Assembly: GCF_023953965.1 (NCBI RefSeq)
Contig: NZ_JAMLIX010000002.1
Coordinates: 1,331,613-1,395,612, forward strand
DNA: 64,000 bases
Origin: Bosea sp. (in: a-proteobacteria)
GTDB lineage: Bacteria; Pseudomonadota; Alphaproteobacteria; Rhizobiales; Beijerinckiaceae
Direction of reading: 5' to 3'
Part shown: one piece after another, positions 26,504-34,822 of the stretch
Layout: each line of letters starts with the position of its first letter
Position numbering within the stretch: position 1 is the stretch's first letter
The notes under the pieces: model-generated
Told to the model about the DNA's origin: nothing
Seen by the model: only the letters and a program-made list of their open reading frames with translations
Database searches by the model: none
Translations under genes and position numbers: made by a program

Positions 26504-27460
26504 CTAGGCGATCCGCAGCGCATCGAAGCGCGGGTTGGAGCGGGCGGCGGCGCCGTCCGTCCGCAGCAGGAAGAACGCGCCGACGCCGAGCGCATCCGCG
26601 AGCTTGAGCCCGCGCTCCGGGCCGAGCACGACGAGCGCGGTCGCCAGCGCGTCCGCCATGGCGCCGGTCGGCGCCGCCACCGTGACGGAGGCGACCGCGT
26701 TGCGCACGGGCTCGCTCGTGCGGGGATCGATGATGTGGCTGTAGCGCCGCCCCGCGACCTCATAGGCGTTGATCGCGTCGCCCGATGTGGCGAAGGCCAG
26801 GCCCTCGCCGCTCACGCGCGCAAGGACGCCGCCCGCGACCGGGTCGGCGATGCCGATGCGCCAGCCGCGCCCGTCCGGCCCCGTGCCGCGCGCCAGAACC
26901 TCGCCGCCGATCTCGATCAGCACGTCGCCGACGCCGATCCCGGCCAGCCGCGCGCGGACGGCATCGAGCGCATGGCCCTTGGCGATACCGCACAGGTCGA
27001 GAGAGAGGCGGGCCTCGTCCTTGCGGATCGCCTCGCCCCGCACCGCCAGGCCCCGGTAGTCGCCGGCGCGCACGCCCGTGATCGGGCCGAAGCCGTAGCG
27101 CGCAACCACCGGGCCGATGCTCGGGTCGAATGCCCCGCCGCTGAGCCCGGCGATGCGCAGGGCCTCTGCCGTGACGCCGGCGAAGGCCGGGCTTACCTCC
27201 TGCCAGCCGGTTCCGGCGCTGCGGTTGAAGCGGGCAAGCTCGCTGTCGGGCCGGAACGGGCTCATCGCGGCGTCGATCGCTTCGAGCGCGGCCGCGGTCT
27301 CCCGTGCCGCCGCTTCCGCGCGTCCGCCGTCCGCCAGCACGACCCGCCAGGAACCGCCGAAGGCACGGCCGGACAGCACCGCGCCGGCTTGAGCCTCAGC
27401 CGGCAGGGCCAGCGCCAGAGCGCCGCAGCCGATGACGACATTGCGCCGGGTGATGCCCAT
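26504..27460 (-). CDS. apbE: FAD:protein FMN transferase ApbE
   Basis: This 318-aa flavin transferase attaches FMN to threonine in NqrC and, in typical systems, NqrB. It has an exported N-terminus (MGITRRNVVIGCGALALALPA). Family motifs are LDLCGIAKGHALD, SGDAINAY, and HIIDPRTSEPV with the Mg2+-binding region near TGAMADALATALVVLG. It starts two bases after the nqrF stop and 8 bp before nqrM. I chose ATG 27460 because upstream codons lie inside nqrF. Confidence 0.93.
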   Translation of the reverse strand: MGITRRNVVIGCGALALALPAEAQAGAVLSGRAFGGSWRVVLADGGRAEAAARETAAALEAIDAAMSPFRPDSELARFNRSAGTGWQEVSPAFAGVTAEALRIAGLSGGAFDPSIGPVVARYGFGPITGVRAGDYRGLAVRGEAIRKDEARLSLDLCGIAKGHALDAVRARLAGIGVGDVLIEIGGEVLARGTGPDGRGWRIGIADPVAGGVLARVSGEGLAFATSGDAINAYEVAGRRYSHIIDPRTSEPVRNAVASVTVAAPTGAMADALATALVVLGPERGLKLADALGVGAFFLLRTDGAAARSNPRFDALRIA

Positions 27461-27462
27461 CG

Positions 27463-28683
27463 TCAGATCCCGAAATCGTCGTTGAAGATGGAGTCGGGCT
27501 CGACCCCGCATTCGTCGAGCATCGCGTAGACCGCCTCGATCATCAGCGGCGGGCCGCACAGATAATACTCGCAGGCCTCCGGGGCCGGATGGTCCTTGAG
27601 ATGGGCGGCGAAGACGACGTCGTGGACGAAGCCGGTCGCGCCCGTCCAGTCATCGCCCGCCGCCGGCTCGGAGAGAGCAGGCGTGAAGCTGAAGTTCGGG
27701 TAGCGGGCGGAAAGCGCCTCGAACTCGTCAAGGTAGAACAGCTCGGCCTTGCTGCGCGCGCCGTACCAGAAGCTGATCCGGCGGGTGCTGCCGCGCCGCT
27801 CCAGCTCGTCGAAGATGATCGCCCTGAGCGGCGCCATGCCGACGCCGCCACCGATGAAGACCATCTCGCGCTCGCTGTCCTGCGCGCCGAAATGCCCGTA
27901 GGGGCCGGCGATCTCGACGCTCTCGCCCGCCTTCAGCCCGAACAGCCAGGAGGAGACGATGCCCGGCGGGGCGCCCGGCACGGCCGGCGGCGGCGTTGCG
28001 AGGCGGATGTCGAGCACGATCAGCCCGGCATCCTGCGGGCGGCTCGCCACCGAATAGGCGCGCGAGACTGGCTCGCCGCTTTCCGCGCGCAGCCGGTCGA
28101 GGCCGAGCCTGCGCCACTGCGCGCGGTGCGCCTCGGCCATCTCAATCGCGGCGAAGTCGAGCGCATAGGGCGGCGCGTTGACCTGGACGAAGCTGCCGGC
28201 GCGCACCGCGAAATCTTCGCCTTCCGGCAGCGCCAGCACGATCTCCTTGATCAGCGGTGTCAGGCTGCGCGTCGAGGCGACCCGGCAGCGCAGCGTGCGG
28301 GTCGACAGCACCTCGTCGGGCACGGTGACGCCGATGTCGGCGCGCACCATGACCTGGCAGGCGAGGCGCACGCCAGCGCGCAGCTCGGCGGGGGTGAGGC
28401 GCGCCTTCTCCGTCGGCAGCGCCGCGCCCGAACCGGTCACGCCGCTGACGCGGCAGAGCCCGCAGGTGCCGGCTCCGGCGCAGCCAGAGGGCACGCCGAT
28501 GCCGTTGCCGTTCAGGATCTCGAGCAGCCTGTGGTTGGCGACCGCCGCGAGCCGCCGCTCGCCGTTGACGGTCACCGTGACCGGCCGCGCCGGCAGCAGA
28601 TAGCCGCGCAGCACGTGCAGCATGGCCGCGAGCGCGACCATCAGCGCCGACAGGAACAGGATGGCGAGCAGGATCTCGATCAT
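27463..28683 (-). CDS. nqrF: Na+-translocating NADH:quinone reductase subunit F
   Basis: This 406-aa entry subunit oxidises NADH. It has one N-terminal membrane helix (1-22), a 2Fe-2S ferredoxin domain with Cys68, Cys74, Cys77 and Cys109, an FAD domain (RAYSVAS for FAD binding), and an NADH-binding domain (FIGGGVGMAPLRAI; YYLCGPPLMIEAV). It ends with the NqrF-specific tail around NDDFGI. NqrF has no counterpart in RNF complexes, so its presence identifies the operon as Nqr. Start ATG overlaps the nqrE stop. Confidence 0.96.
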   Translation of the reverse strand: MIEILLAILFLSALMVALAAMLHVLRGYLLPARPVTVTVNGERRLAAVANHRLLEILNGNGIGVPSGCAGAGTCGLCRVSGVTGSGAALPTEKARLTPAELRAGVRLACQVMVRADIGVTVPDEVLSTRTLRCRVASTRSLTPLIKEIVLALPEGEDFAVRAGSFVQVNAPPYALDFAAIEMAEAHRAQWRRLGLDRLRAESGEPVSRAYSVASRPQDAGLIVLDIRLATPPPAVPGAPPGIVSSWLFGLKAGESVEIAGPYGHFGAQDSEREMVFIGGGVGMAPLRAIIFDELERRGSTRRISFWYGARSKAELFYLDEFEALSARYPNFSFTPALSEPAAGDDWTGATGFVHDVVFAAHLKDHPAPEACEYYLCGPPLMIEAVYAMLDECGVEPDSIFNDDFGI

Positions 28684-29282
28684 GGCAGGCGCAACCCCGC
28701 GAAGGCCGAGAACGCCATGGACATGAGCCCGGTGACGATGAAGGCGATGCCGAGCCCTTCCAGCCCCCTGGGGATGTCGGCATAGCGCATCCGCTCGCGG
28801 ATTGCGGCCAGCGTGACGATGGCGAGCGCCCAGCCGATGCCGGTGCCGACCCCGTAGACGGCGCTCTCGGCCAGCCCGTAGCGGCGCTCGACCATGAACA
28901 GGCTGCCGCCGATGATTGCGCAGTTGATGGCGAGCAGCGGCAGGTAGATGCCGAGCGCCCGGTAGAGGCCGGGCGCGAAACGGTCGAGCAGCATCTCGGC
29001 GATCTGCACCAGCGCCGCGACGATGCCGATGAAGGTTAGCAGCCGCATGAAGCCGAGATCGACCTCCGGCAGCCCGAGCCATGCCAGCGCGCCCGCCCCC
29101 AGCAGCCAGGCGTGGAAGAGATGGTTGAGCGGCACGCTGATCGACTGGATCGCGATCAGCGCCACGCCGACGCCGAAGGCGGTCTCCACCCGCTTCGATA
29201 CCGCCAGGAAGGTGCACATGCCGAGGAAGAAGGAGAGCGCCAGATTCTCCTCGAAGATCGAGCGCTGGAACAGGTCGATCAT
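28680..29282 (-). CDS. nqrE: Na+-NQR subunit E
   Basis: This 200-aa integral membrane subunit has six helices. Conserved cysteines are visible in LGMCTFLAVSK and AINCAIIGG; with those of NqrD they hold the intramembrane iron centre. It overlaps nqrD upstream and nqrF downstream by four bases each. Confidence 0.96.
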   Translation of the reverse strand: MIDLFQRSIFEENLALSFFLGMCTFLAVSKRVETAFGVGVALIAIQSISVPLNHLFHAWLLGAGALAWLGLPEVDLGFMRLLTFIGIVAALVQIAEMLLDRFAPGLYRALGIYLPLLAINCAIIGGSLFMVERRYGLAESAVYGVGTGIGWALAIVTLAAIRERMRYADIPRGLEGLGIAFIVTGLMSMAFSAFAGLRLP

Positions 29283-29938
29283 GGCTGCGCGCCCCGCTCG
29301 GCCTGCCGCGGCGCGAATTCGCGCGGCTCGACCTGGCCGCGCTTGACGCTGCGCACCGCCCAGACCAGCAGCCCCAGGATGATGAAGGCGGAGGGTGCCA
29401 GCAGCATCAGCCGCATCGGCGCGTACCAGCCGCCCTCGGCCGCCAGCGGCAGCACGGGCAGGCCGGCGAGCGTGCCGGCGCCGAACAATTCGCGGATCGC
29501 CGCCACCACCAGCAGGACGAGGCTGTAGCCGAGGCCGTTGCCGAGCCCGTCGAGCATGGCAGGCAGCGGCGGGTTGTGCATCGCATAGGCTTCGGTGCGG
29601 CCGAGCACGATGCAGTTCGTCGCGATCAGCGCGACGAAGACCGACAGGCGCTGGCTCATCGCATAAGCGAAGGCCTGCAGCAGCTGGTCGGCCACGATCA
29701 CCAGCGAGGCGATGATGGTGATCTGGATGATGATCCGGATCGAGGATGGGATGTGGTTGCGGATCAGGCTGACGATGCCGGCGGCCACCGTCAGCACGAC
29801 GACGAGCGCCAGGGAGAGCGCGAAGGCGGTGCCGACCGAGGTGGTGACGGCGAGCGCCGAACAGATGCCGAGGATATGGACCGTGACCGGGTTCCTGTCG
29901 ACCAGCGGATCGGTCAGGGTGCGCAGCGAGACGTTCAT
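29279..29938 (-). CDS. nqrD: Na+-NQR subunit D
   Basis: This 219-aa membrane subunit has six helices and a Q/E-rich C-terminal tail. Paired conserved cysteines occur in HILGICSALAVT and IATNCIVLGRTEA, mirroring NqrE with inverted topology. It forms the Fe-binding core with NqrE and part of the sodium path. It is coupled by ATGA overlaps to nqrC and nqrE. Confidence 0.96.
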   Translation of the reverse strand: MNVSLRTLTDPLVDRNPVTVHILGICSALAVTTSVGTAFALSLALVVVLTVAAGIVSLIRNHIPSSIRIIIQITIIASLVIVADQLLQAFAYAMSQRLSVFVALIATNCIVLGRTEAYAMHNPPLPAMLDGLGNGLGYSLVLLVVAAIRELFGAGTLAGLPVLPLAAEGGWYAPMRLMLLAPSAFIILGLLVWAVRSVKRGQVEPREFAPRQAERGAQP

Positions 29939-30744
29939 CGGAATTCCCCCGCGCGCAGCCGTTCGAGGAAGCGGCCATAGCCGAGCGGGCCGAGCCAGAA
30001 ATGGATCATGTCGGTGATCGCATAGCCGGTGACCGAGGCACCCGAGATGCCGTCGACCTCGTTGGGGCCATCGGCCGTGCCGGTGACCACCTCGATCGCC
30101 ACCTTGCCGCCCTCGGTCAGCTTCTTGCCGGCCCATTGCGCCTGCCAGGCGGCATCCGCGATGCGCGCGCCCAGCCCCGGCGTCTCGCCATGGTCGTAGA
30201 CGGTGAAGGCGGCGACCGTGTCGAGATCGCCCTCCAACGCCAGATAGGCCCGGATCGTCGACTGGTAGCCGCGCCCGCGCACCGGCAGCACGATAAGCGC
30301 GAGCTTGCCCTCCCGGCGCACCAGATGGACCCGCGCCAGGTTCTCGCGGCGGCCCAGGCCGACGACGTCCTGTGCGCGGGTGAGCTGGGTGCTGGTGCCG
30401 GCATCGGCGGCGATCGCCGCCTGGTCGAAGCCCGCCGCGTCGACGCCCTCGGCGCGCAAGCCGCTGGCCAAATCGACGATCGCGGTCTCGATCGCGTCCG
30501 CCCCGGCCCGGGCGAGGATTTCGCCGATGCCGGGGATGCCCGCAAGCATCGCGCTCATCTGCGCGCTGCGGGCGGCCGCGACATTCGCTTGGATGGCCGG
30601 GCGCAGCACGACCGCCGCGATCGAGACCGACAGCCCGCAGCCGAGCGCGACCAGGAGCGAAACGAGCAGCGTCTTGCTCCGGTCGCTGTTGGGGCGGGCG
30701 AGCACGGCCCGCAACCGGGCGAGGGGCGAGAGGCGCTCAGACAT
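29935..30744 (-). CDS. nqrC: Na+-NQR subunit C (covalent FMN)
   Basis: This 269-aa subunit has one N-terminal helix (about 30-55) and a periplasmic flavin domain. The ApbE target motif is intact: D231-G-I-S-G-A-S-V-T239, Thr239 being the predicted FMN-bearing residue. ATG 30744 lies just inside the nqrB end (8-bp overlap). Confidence 0.95.
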   Translation of the reverse strand: MSERLSPLARLRAVLARPNSDRSKTLLVSLLVALGCGLSVSIAAVVLRPAIQANVAAARSAQMSAMLAGIPGIGEILARAGADAIETAIVDLASGLRAEGVDAAGFDQAAIAADAGTSTQLTRAQDVVGLGRRENLARVHLVRREGKLALIVLPVRGRGYQSTIRAYLALEGDLDTVAAFTVYDHGETPGLGARIADAAWQAQWAGKKLTEGGKVAIEVVTGTADGPNEVDGISGASVTGYAITDMIHFWLGPLGYGRFLERLRAGEFR

Positions 30745-31543
30745 GGCGCCGCCTCCTGCGCAGACCATGCAGCGCGATCACGCAATGGTCGATCAGCGGT
30801 GCGAAAACCGAGGCGACGAGGATCGCGAACACCGTCGCGCCGAACGCCTCGCCCGAGAGCGCAAACAGCGCCGCCAGGCTACCGGCGAGCAGGCCATGGA
30901 CGAAGCGCCCCGGATTGGTCGCGGCCGAGGCGACCGGATCGGCGGCGAGGAAGAGCAGCGCCGCCGCGACCGCGCCGTCGAGCGGAACGGCCTGGGCAGC
31001 GGCGCCGCTGAGGCCCCAGGCGACCGCAGCCATGCTCCCGCCCGCCGCCAGCAGCACCCGCCAGGACGCCTGTCCGCTCGCCAGCAGCAGGACGAGCGCC
31101 GGCACGAGCGTCCAGACCGGAATCTGCGGGCCGGCGCGGTAGCCTTCGCCGGTGAAGGAGAACATCAGGAAGGCGAGCGCCGCCACCGCGGGATGGACGA
31201 AATTGCGCCCCCGTCCGCCGAAGGCCAGCTCCGCCAGCACCACGCCGAAGCTGCCGGCGAACAGGAGCTGCCAATAGGGTGCGGAAGGCGGCGTCAGCAA
31301 CGCGATCAGCAGCGCCGTGACCAGCCCTTCGGGCCCGAAGGGCTGCCCGCGCAGCTTGCGGAAGGCCAGCTGCCAGCCCAGCACCAGCAGGACGAGCAGC
31401 GCGACCCGGCCCGCGACGAGCCCGGCTTCGAGCCCGAACAGCACGACGAGCGGCGCCATCAACCCGAGCAGGGCCGGCACATTGCTACGCGCGACCTCAC
31501 GCCGGCCGATCAGCCCGTAAAGCCGGTTGGCGAGCCCGCTCAT
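30737..31543 (-). CDS. nqrB: Na+-NQR subunit B, short and lacking the usual flavinylation motif
   Basis: This 268-aa multi-pass protein of the NqrB/RnfD family has about eight helices. Recognisable regions are FGPEGLVTALLIALLTPP, GGRGRNFVHPAVAALAFLMF and AADPVASAATNPG. Typical NqrB is about 400 aa. The loop that normally carries SGAT with the FMN threonine reads FSFTGEGYRAGPQIPVW here, with no S-G-A-T/S. The ends are fixed by ATGA overlap with nqrA and overlap with nqrC, and the frame has no interruption, so this looks like an authentic divergent form rather than a truncation. Confidence 0.88.
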   Translation of the reverse strand: MSGLANRLYGLIGRREVARSNVPALLGLMAPLVVLFGLEAGLVAGRVALLVLLVLGWQLAFRKLRGQPFGPEGLVTALLIALLTPPSAPYWQLLFAGSFGVVLAELAFGGRGRNFVHPAVAALAFLMFSFTGEGYRAGPQIPVWTLVPALVLLLASGQASWRVLLAAGGSMAAVAWGLSGAAAQAVPLDGAVAAALLFLAADPVASAATNPGRFVHGLLAGSLAALFALSGEAFGATVFAILVASVFAPLIDHCVIALHGLRRRRRHV

Positions 31544-32793
31544 GCCGCGTCCCTGAGTTCGTCAAGCGCGCGCCGCAGCAGCGCGCCGAAATCCGTGCGC
31601 CCGCCATCGACATGGCTCAGCAGCGCCATGTCCTCCTCGGCGAGGCCGAGCGCGCCCAGCTGGCGGGCCGTCTCGACATCGCCGACGCTGAGCGCCCGCA
31701 GCAGGGGGATGGGCAGGACGCCGGGCGGCGCCGCGCGCTCATGGGCGGCATTGGGGATGATCGCGGAACCGCCGACCGCCAGAAAGGTCCGCAGGCGTGC
31801 GAGCAACCCGCTCCCGGCCGCGGCGCCATGTGCCTGCCGTTCCACGGTGACCTGAAGGTGGCCGCGCGCCAGATAGGCGTCGGCGCGTCCGTCCAGCGGA
31901 GAGCCGGAGCGGATTCGCACCGCCCCTTCCACCAGCCCCTCGCCGCAGAGCGCGCGCAGCTCCGCCCCCGGCACGGTCTCGATCAGGCGCGGGGCGCTGA
32001 GCCCGTCGCCGGCCAGCGCGACGACCCGGCGCGCCCAGATCCGGCCGGTCTCGAGCAGGTGGCCGATGGCGATGACCTCCTGGTAGCCGATATGCCAGAC
32101 GCAGGCGCCGCCGGCCTCCACCGGGTGGAGATAGTGGATATGCGTGCCGGCGAGCCCCGCCGGATGGGGCCCGGTAAAGCCGGCGGGGCGCACATCCGGT
32201 ACCGCGGGCATCTCGACGCCGGCCCGATGGCACAGATGCACGGCTCCCGCGCCCAGATGCGTCAGGGCCTTAAGGCCGCGCGCGAACCAGGCGCGATGGC
32301 GTGCGATCACCACGGCGGGATCGGGCGCCAGCGGGCGGGTGTCGATCGCCGTCACGAAGATCGCATCGGGCGTGGCCTCCGGCTCCGGGACGTCGTCGAA
32401 GGGCCGGGTCCGGATCGCCTGCCAGGCGCCGCTTTCGATCAGCAGCGCGCGCAGCGTCGCGCTCTCGAGCGCGGCCGGAACGGCGAAGGCGCGCGCCTCG
32501 CCCTCATCCAGCGCGATCACGACCCGATCGAGCGATTGCCGGCCGCCCTTGCGGATTTCCGCGACAATGCCGGAGGCAGGCGCGACATGACGCGACCCCG
32601 GACGCCGCCTGTCGGTGAACAGCAGATCGCCGGCCGCGACCCTGTCGCCTTCGCTTACGGCGAAGCGCGGCCGCAGCCCGGGATAATCCTCGCCGACCAG
32701 CGCCAGATGGCGCGGCAGGGGATGCGGCACGACGGCCTGCACCGCCTGTCCGGCGAAAAACAGATCGATGCCGCGGCAGCGCGTCCTCGTCAT
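31540..32793 (-). CDS. nqrA: Na+-NQR subunit A
   Basis: This 417-aa peripheral subunit belongs to the NqrA family (GIDLFFAGQAVQAV; LVGEDYPGLRPRFAVSEGD; GIVAEIRKGGRQSLDRVVI; GTHIHYLHPV). NqrA contacts NqrB at the ubiquinone side. ATG 32793 follows a GGGGGAAAG ribosome site six bases away. It is the first gene of the operon nqrABCDEF-apbE-nqrM-CBS-nitroreductase. A perfect FixK/FNR box lies 178 bp upstream of it. Confidence 0.94.
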   Translation of the reverse strand: MTRTRCRGIDLFFAGQAVQAVVPHPLPRHLALVGEDYPGLRPRFAVSEGDRVAAGDLLFTDRRRPGSRHVAPASGIVAEIRKGGRQSLDRVVIALDEGEARAFAVPAALESATLRALLIESGAWQAIRTRPFDDVPEPEATPDAIFVTAIDTRPLAPDPAVVIARHRAWFARGLKALTHLGAGAVHLCHRAGVEMPAVPDVRPAGFTGPHPAGLAGTHIHYLHPVEAGGACVWHIGYQEVIAIGHLLETGRIWARRVVALAGDGLSAPRLIETVPGAELRALCGEGLVEGAVRIRSGSPLDGRADAYLARGHLQVTVERQAHGAAAGSGLLARLRTFLAVGGSAIIPNAAHERAAPPGVLPIPLLRALSVGDVETARQLGALGLAEEDMALLSHVDGGRTDFGALLRRALDELRDAA

Positions 32794-32971
32794 CTTTCCC
32801 CCTGTATCCGCACAGGCTTCACGATGCAGAACGACCTGTCGGCGCGAAGGGAACGGGACCATCCGAAGTCGCGGTTTTTTCGGTCGGCATGAGGAAAGCC
32901 TTTCATGGCTCCGAGGCAGCTAAATGGCACCGGCTGTCCACCAAACATGCGCCAAGGCTCAAATCCCTGCA

Positions 32972-32985
32972 TTGATGCACATCAA
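32972..32985 (-). promoter_or_regulatory. FNR/FixK box upstream of nqrA
   Basis: The sequence TTGAT-GCAC-ATCAA is a perfect match to the FNR/FixK consensus, extended to six-base arms (ATTGAT/ATCAAT). It is in the AT-rich region before nqrA, the only clear operon start nearby. At -41.5 it would place the start of transcription near 32937. Confidence 0.75.
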
Positions 32986-33002
32986 TAATCAGAGACTAAC
33001 GA

Positions 33003-33022
33003 GGTTTCCATGCGTAGAAACC
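33003..33022. promoter_or_regulatory. Small inverted repeat near the FixK box
   Basis: GGTTTC and GAAACC form perfect six-base arms around an eight-base spacer, 17 bp beyond the FixK box. It could be a second operator or a chance hairpin. The rest of 32794-33226 holds no gene. Confidence 0.25.
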
Positions 33023-33226
33023 GCAATTCAAATAAAAAATTTGTGTTCAAAGGTACGATTTCTTGGAGGTAGACGCAAGGTACATAGCAATTTACCTCTG
33101 CGCATCACCGACAAACTGTTCTTCTAGAATGTTTGTATGGAGAGATTTGTCCGCCGTCAGCACCTTTGAGGCCATTTATAAAGTTTCGGGAAAGGAGAGG
33201 TTCCGGACCGCCGCAGCCATTTAGGA

Positions 33227-33331
33227 GTGCCATGGATCGAGGTGGCGAACCACGCTCCGTTGCTGGCGACGGCGATGATCCTGATGATGGCCGCACTGGC
33301 CATTATCGCCTGGACAAGACGAGGACCCTAA
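33227..33331 (+). CDS. Possible 34-aa membrane peptide
   Basis: A GTG with TTAGGAG just upstream opens a 34-codon frame encoding mostly one hydrophobic helix (LLATAMILMMAALAIIAW) followed by TRRGP. Its stop overlaps the ATG of the LuxR-like fragment (TAAATG). It may be a real small membrane protein or the relic of a larger gene. There is no homolog I recognise. Confidence 0.3.
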   Translation: MPWIEVANHAPLLATAMILMMAALAIIAWTRRGP

Positions 33332-33540
33332 ATGTGGCAAGCACTACCGCTGGGGCGCTATGCCGGCTGGCTGGCGCTGACGATCGTGCGCCCGCCCGCG
33401 CCGGAGAGGGCGTCGAACACCCAGTTGGAATGGCTCGCCTCGATGACCGAAAGCACGGTGGCCAGCCATATCCGCTCGATCTACCGCAAGCTCGGCATCT
33501 CAAGCCGCGCGGAAGCCTCGTGGCACGCCGCTCCACGACA
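33332..33540 (+). pseudogene. LuxR-type helix-turn-helix fragment
   Basis: The frame contains STVASHIRSIYRKLGISSRAE, the recognition-helix signature of LuxR-family regulators, preceded by a short hydrophobic stretch and no recognisable rest of the domain. It then runs into the end of the convergent GIDE gene. The region is best read as the C-terminal remnant of a LuxR-family gene. Confidence 0.45.
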
Positions 33541-33541
33541 T

Positions 33542-34399
33542 TTATGCGAAATACCGGCCCCAGACCATGAAGGCGCCGAGCGCCGCGAAGGCGAGGCCGA
33601 ACGGCAACCCGGCCTTGGCACCCAGCTCCTGCGTCTCGACGATCTCCTTCGGATGCCTGGTCGAAACGATGAAGGGCGGACCGGACAGTCTGGCGAAGAA
33701 GGCCCTGAATTCCGGCGGCAGGTAGCGCGGCAGCCGGCGGCCGCCATCCGCGCGCGCCGGCCCCCGCGCCAGCCACTTCGCCGGGGCGTTGCGCTTGCGG
33801 GAGGCGCTTGCATCCTCGGCGAACTCCCCCAGCACGAAGATCGGCGCATCATGCCAGATATATTGCTCGACATAGCGGAAACGGGGGCCGAGCGTGCCCT
33901 GCACGTCATGCCTGATGCCGAACCCGGGCGTGCCTTCGGTGAGAAGCTCCGGTTCCTCGCCTGTGGGCGTTTCGCGGTCGCCGCGCCAGTCGCTCCAGGC
34001 GGACGGCATCAGCGTGGCGCCATAGGCGTCGACGCCGCATTCCGCCTCGCCATCGGAAATCCGCAGCGGCTTCTGCGACTGCTCGTTGCGCACCTGCGTC
34101 CAGAAATAGTCCATCTTGCCGTCGGGCTGCTTCTCACGTCGCGATTCCCAGACCTCGACCTGCCACCATGCGCAGGGTCTTCCGGTCAGCGGCGCTTTCA
34201 GCTTCGGCGCGGAAACGCGGCCCCAGACCAGATGCCGCCCCTCGGTCAGCGCGGACATCCCGGTCGGCGGCAGGTCGCGGATCGCCTGCGCGTTGCGCCG
34301 CGCCCACAGGGCCGCGACGATCATGACGCCGCCGAGCAGCGCCACCATCATCAGCGCGAACAGGAAGACGCCGAGCGGGACCTCGCGCAGGAAGGTCAT
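33542..34399 (-). CDS. GIDE-domain membrane protein
   Basis: This 285-aa protein has an N-terminal membrane helix (about 8-32), a large soluble domain with GRVSAPKLKAPLTGRPCAWW and YVEQYIWHDAPIFVLGEF, and a C-terminal helix (LPFGLAFAALGAFMVWG). This is the pattern of bacterial GIDE-domain proteins, related to the membrane domain of the mitochondrial E3 ligase MUL1 but without a RING. Function in bacteria is not established. No operon partner is evident. Confidence 0.65.
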   Translation of the reverse strand: MTFLREVPLGVFLFALMMVALLGGVMIVAALWARRNAQAIRDLPPTGMSALTEGRHLVWGRVSAPKLKAPLTGRPCAWWQVEVWESRREKQPDGKMDYFWTQVRNEQSQKPLRISDGEAECGVDAYGATLMPSAWSDWRGDRETPTGEEPELLTEGTPGFGIRHDVQGTLGPRFRYVEQYIWHDAPIFVLGEFAEDASASRKRNAPAKWLARGPARADGGRRLPRYLPPEFRAFFARLSGPPFIVSTRHPKEIVETQELGAKAGLPFGLAFAALGAFMVWGRYFA

Positions 34400-34519
34400 G
34401 GTTCATGCTCCGGCATTGCAGGTGCCGGTCGTCGTCGCGGAAGGCGGATTAGCGATCATGCGATGGGGCTCCCCGGGTCGCTTGAAACAGCATCGGCGGC
34501 GAAGTTTAGGTCCACGTTC

Positions 34520-34646
34520 CGTAGCAGTATATCATCTGAACAGAGGATGGAGGACAGTGCACAACACGATCGCCTTCGATCGCGATCCCGTCGACCATCA
34601 ATCCTGAGGGAACCAGGCTGGCTGGCCGAAACCGCTGCTTCATCAT
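34520..34646 (-). pseudogene. N-terminal fragment of an ISL3-like transposase
   Basis: A minus-strand frame from ATG 34646 reads MKQRFRPASLVPSGLMVDG then IAIEGDRVV, similar to the start of ISL3-family transposases, and stops within about 45 codons without the zinc-binding cysteines. The remaining parts of 34400-34822 contain no gene I can support. Confidence 0.3.
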
Positions 34647-34822
34647 GCTGATTCCTTCTGGAAACCAGCGTCAGAACAGCCCCAACCTGCAGCGAAACTG
34701 AGTCAGAGCCAACATTGCAGGCGATCTCACAGCCACGGCCGATGCCGTTGGCGCGCTCGTTACCGCGCGGCCCAACTTCAGTTGATTGCCGCGCCCACAA
34801 CGATCCGCTTCCTGCCGTGGCT

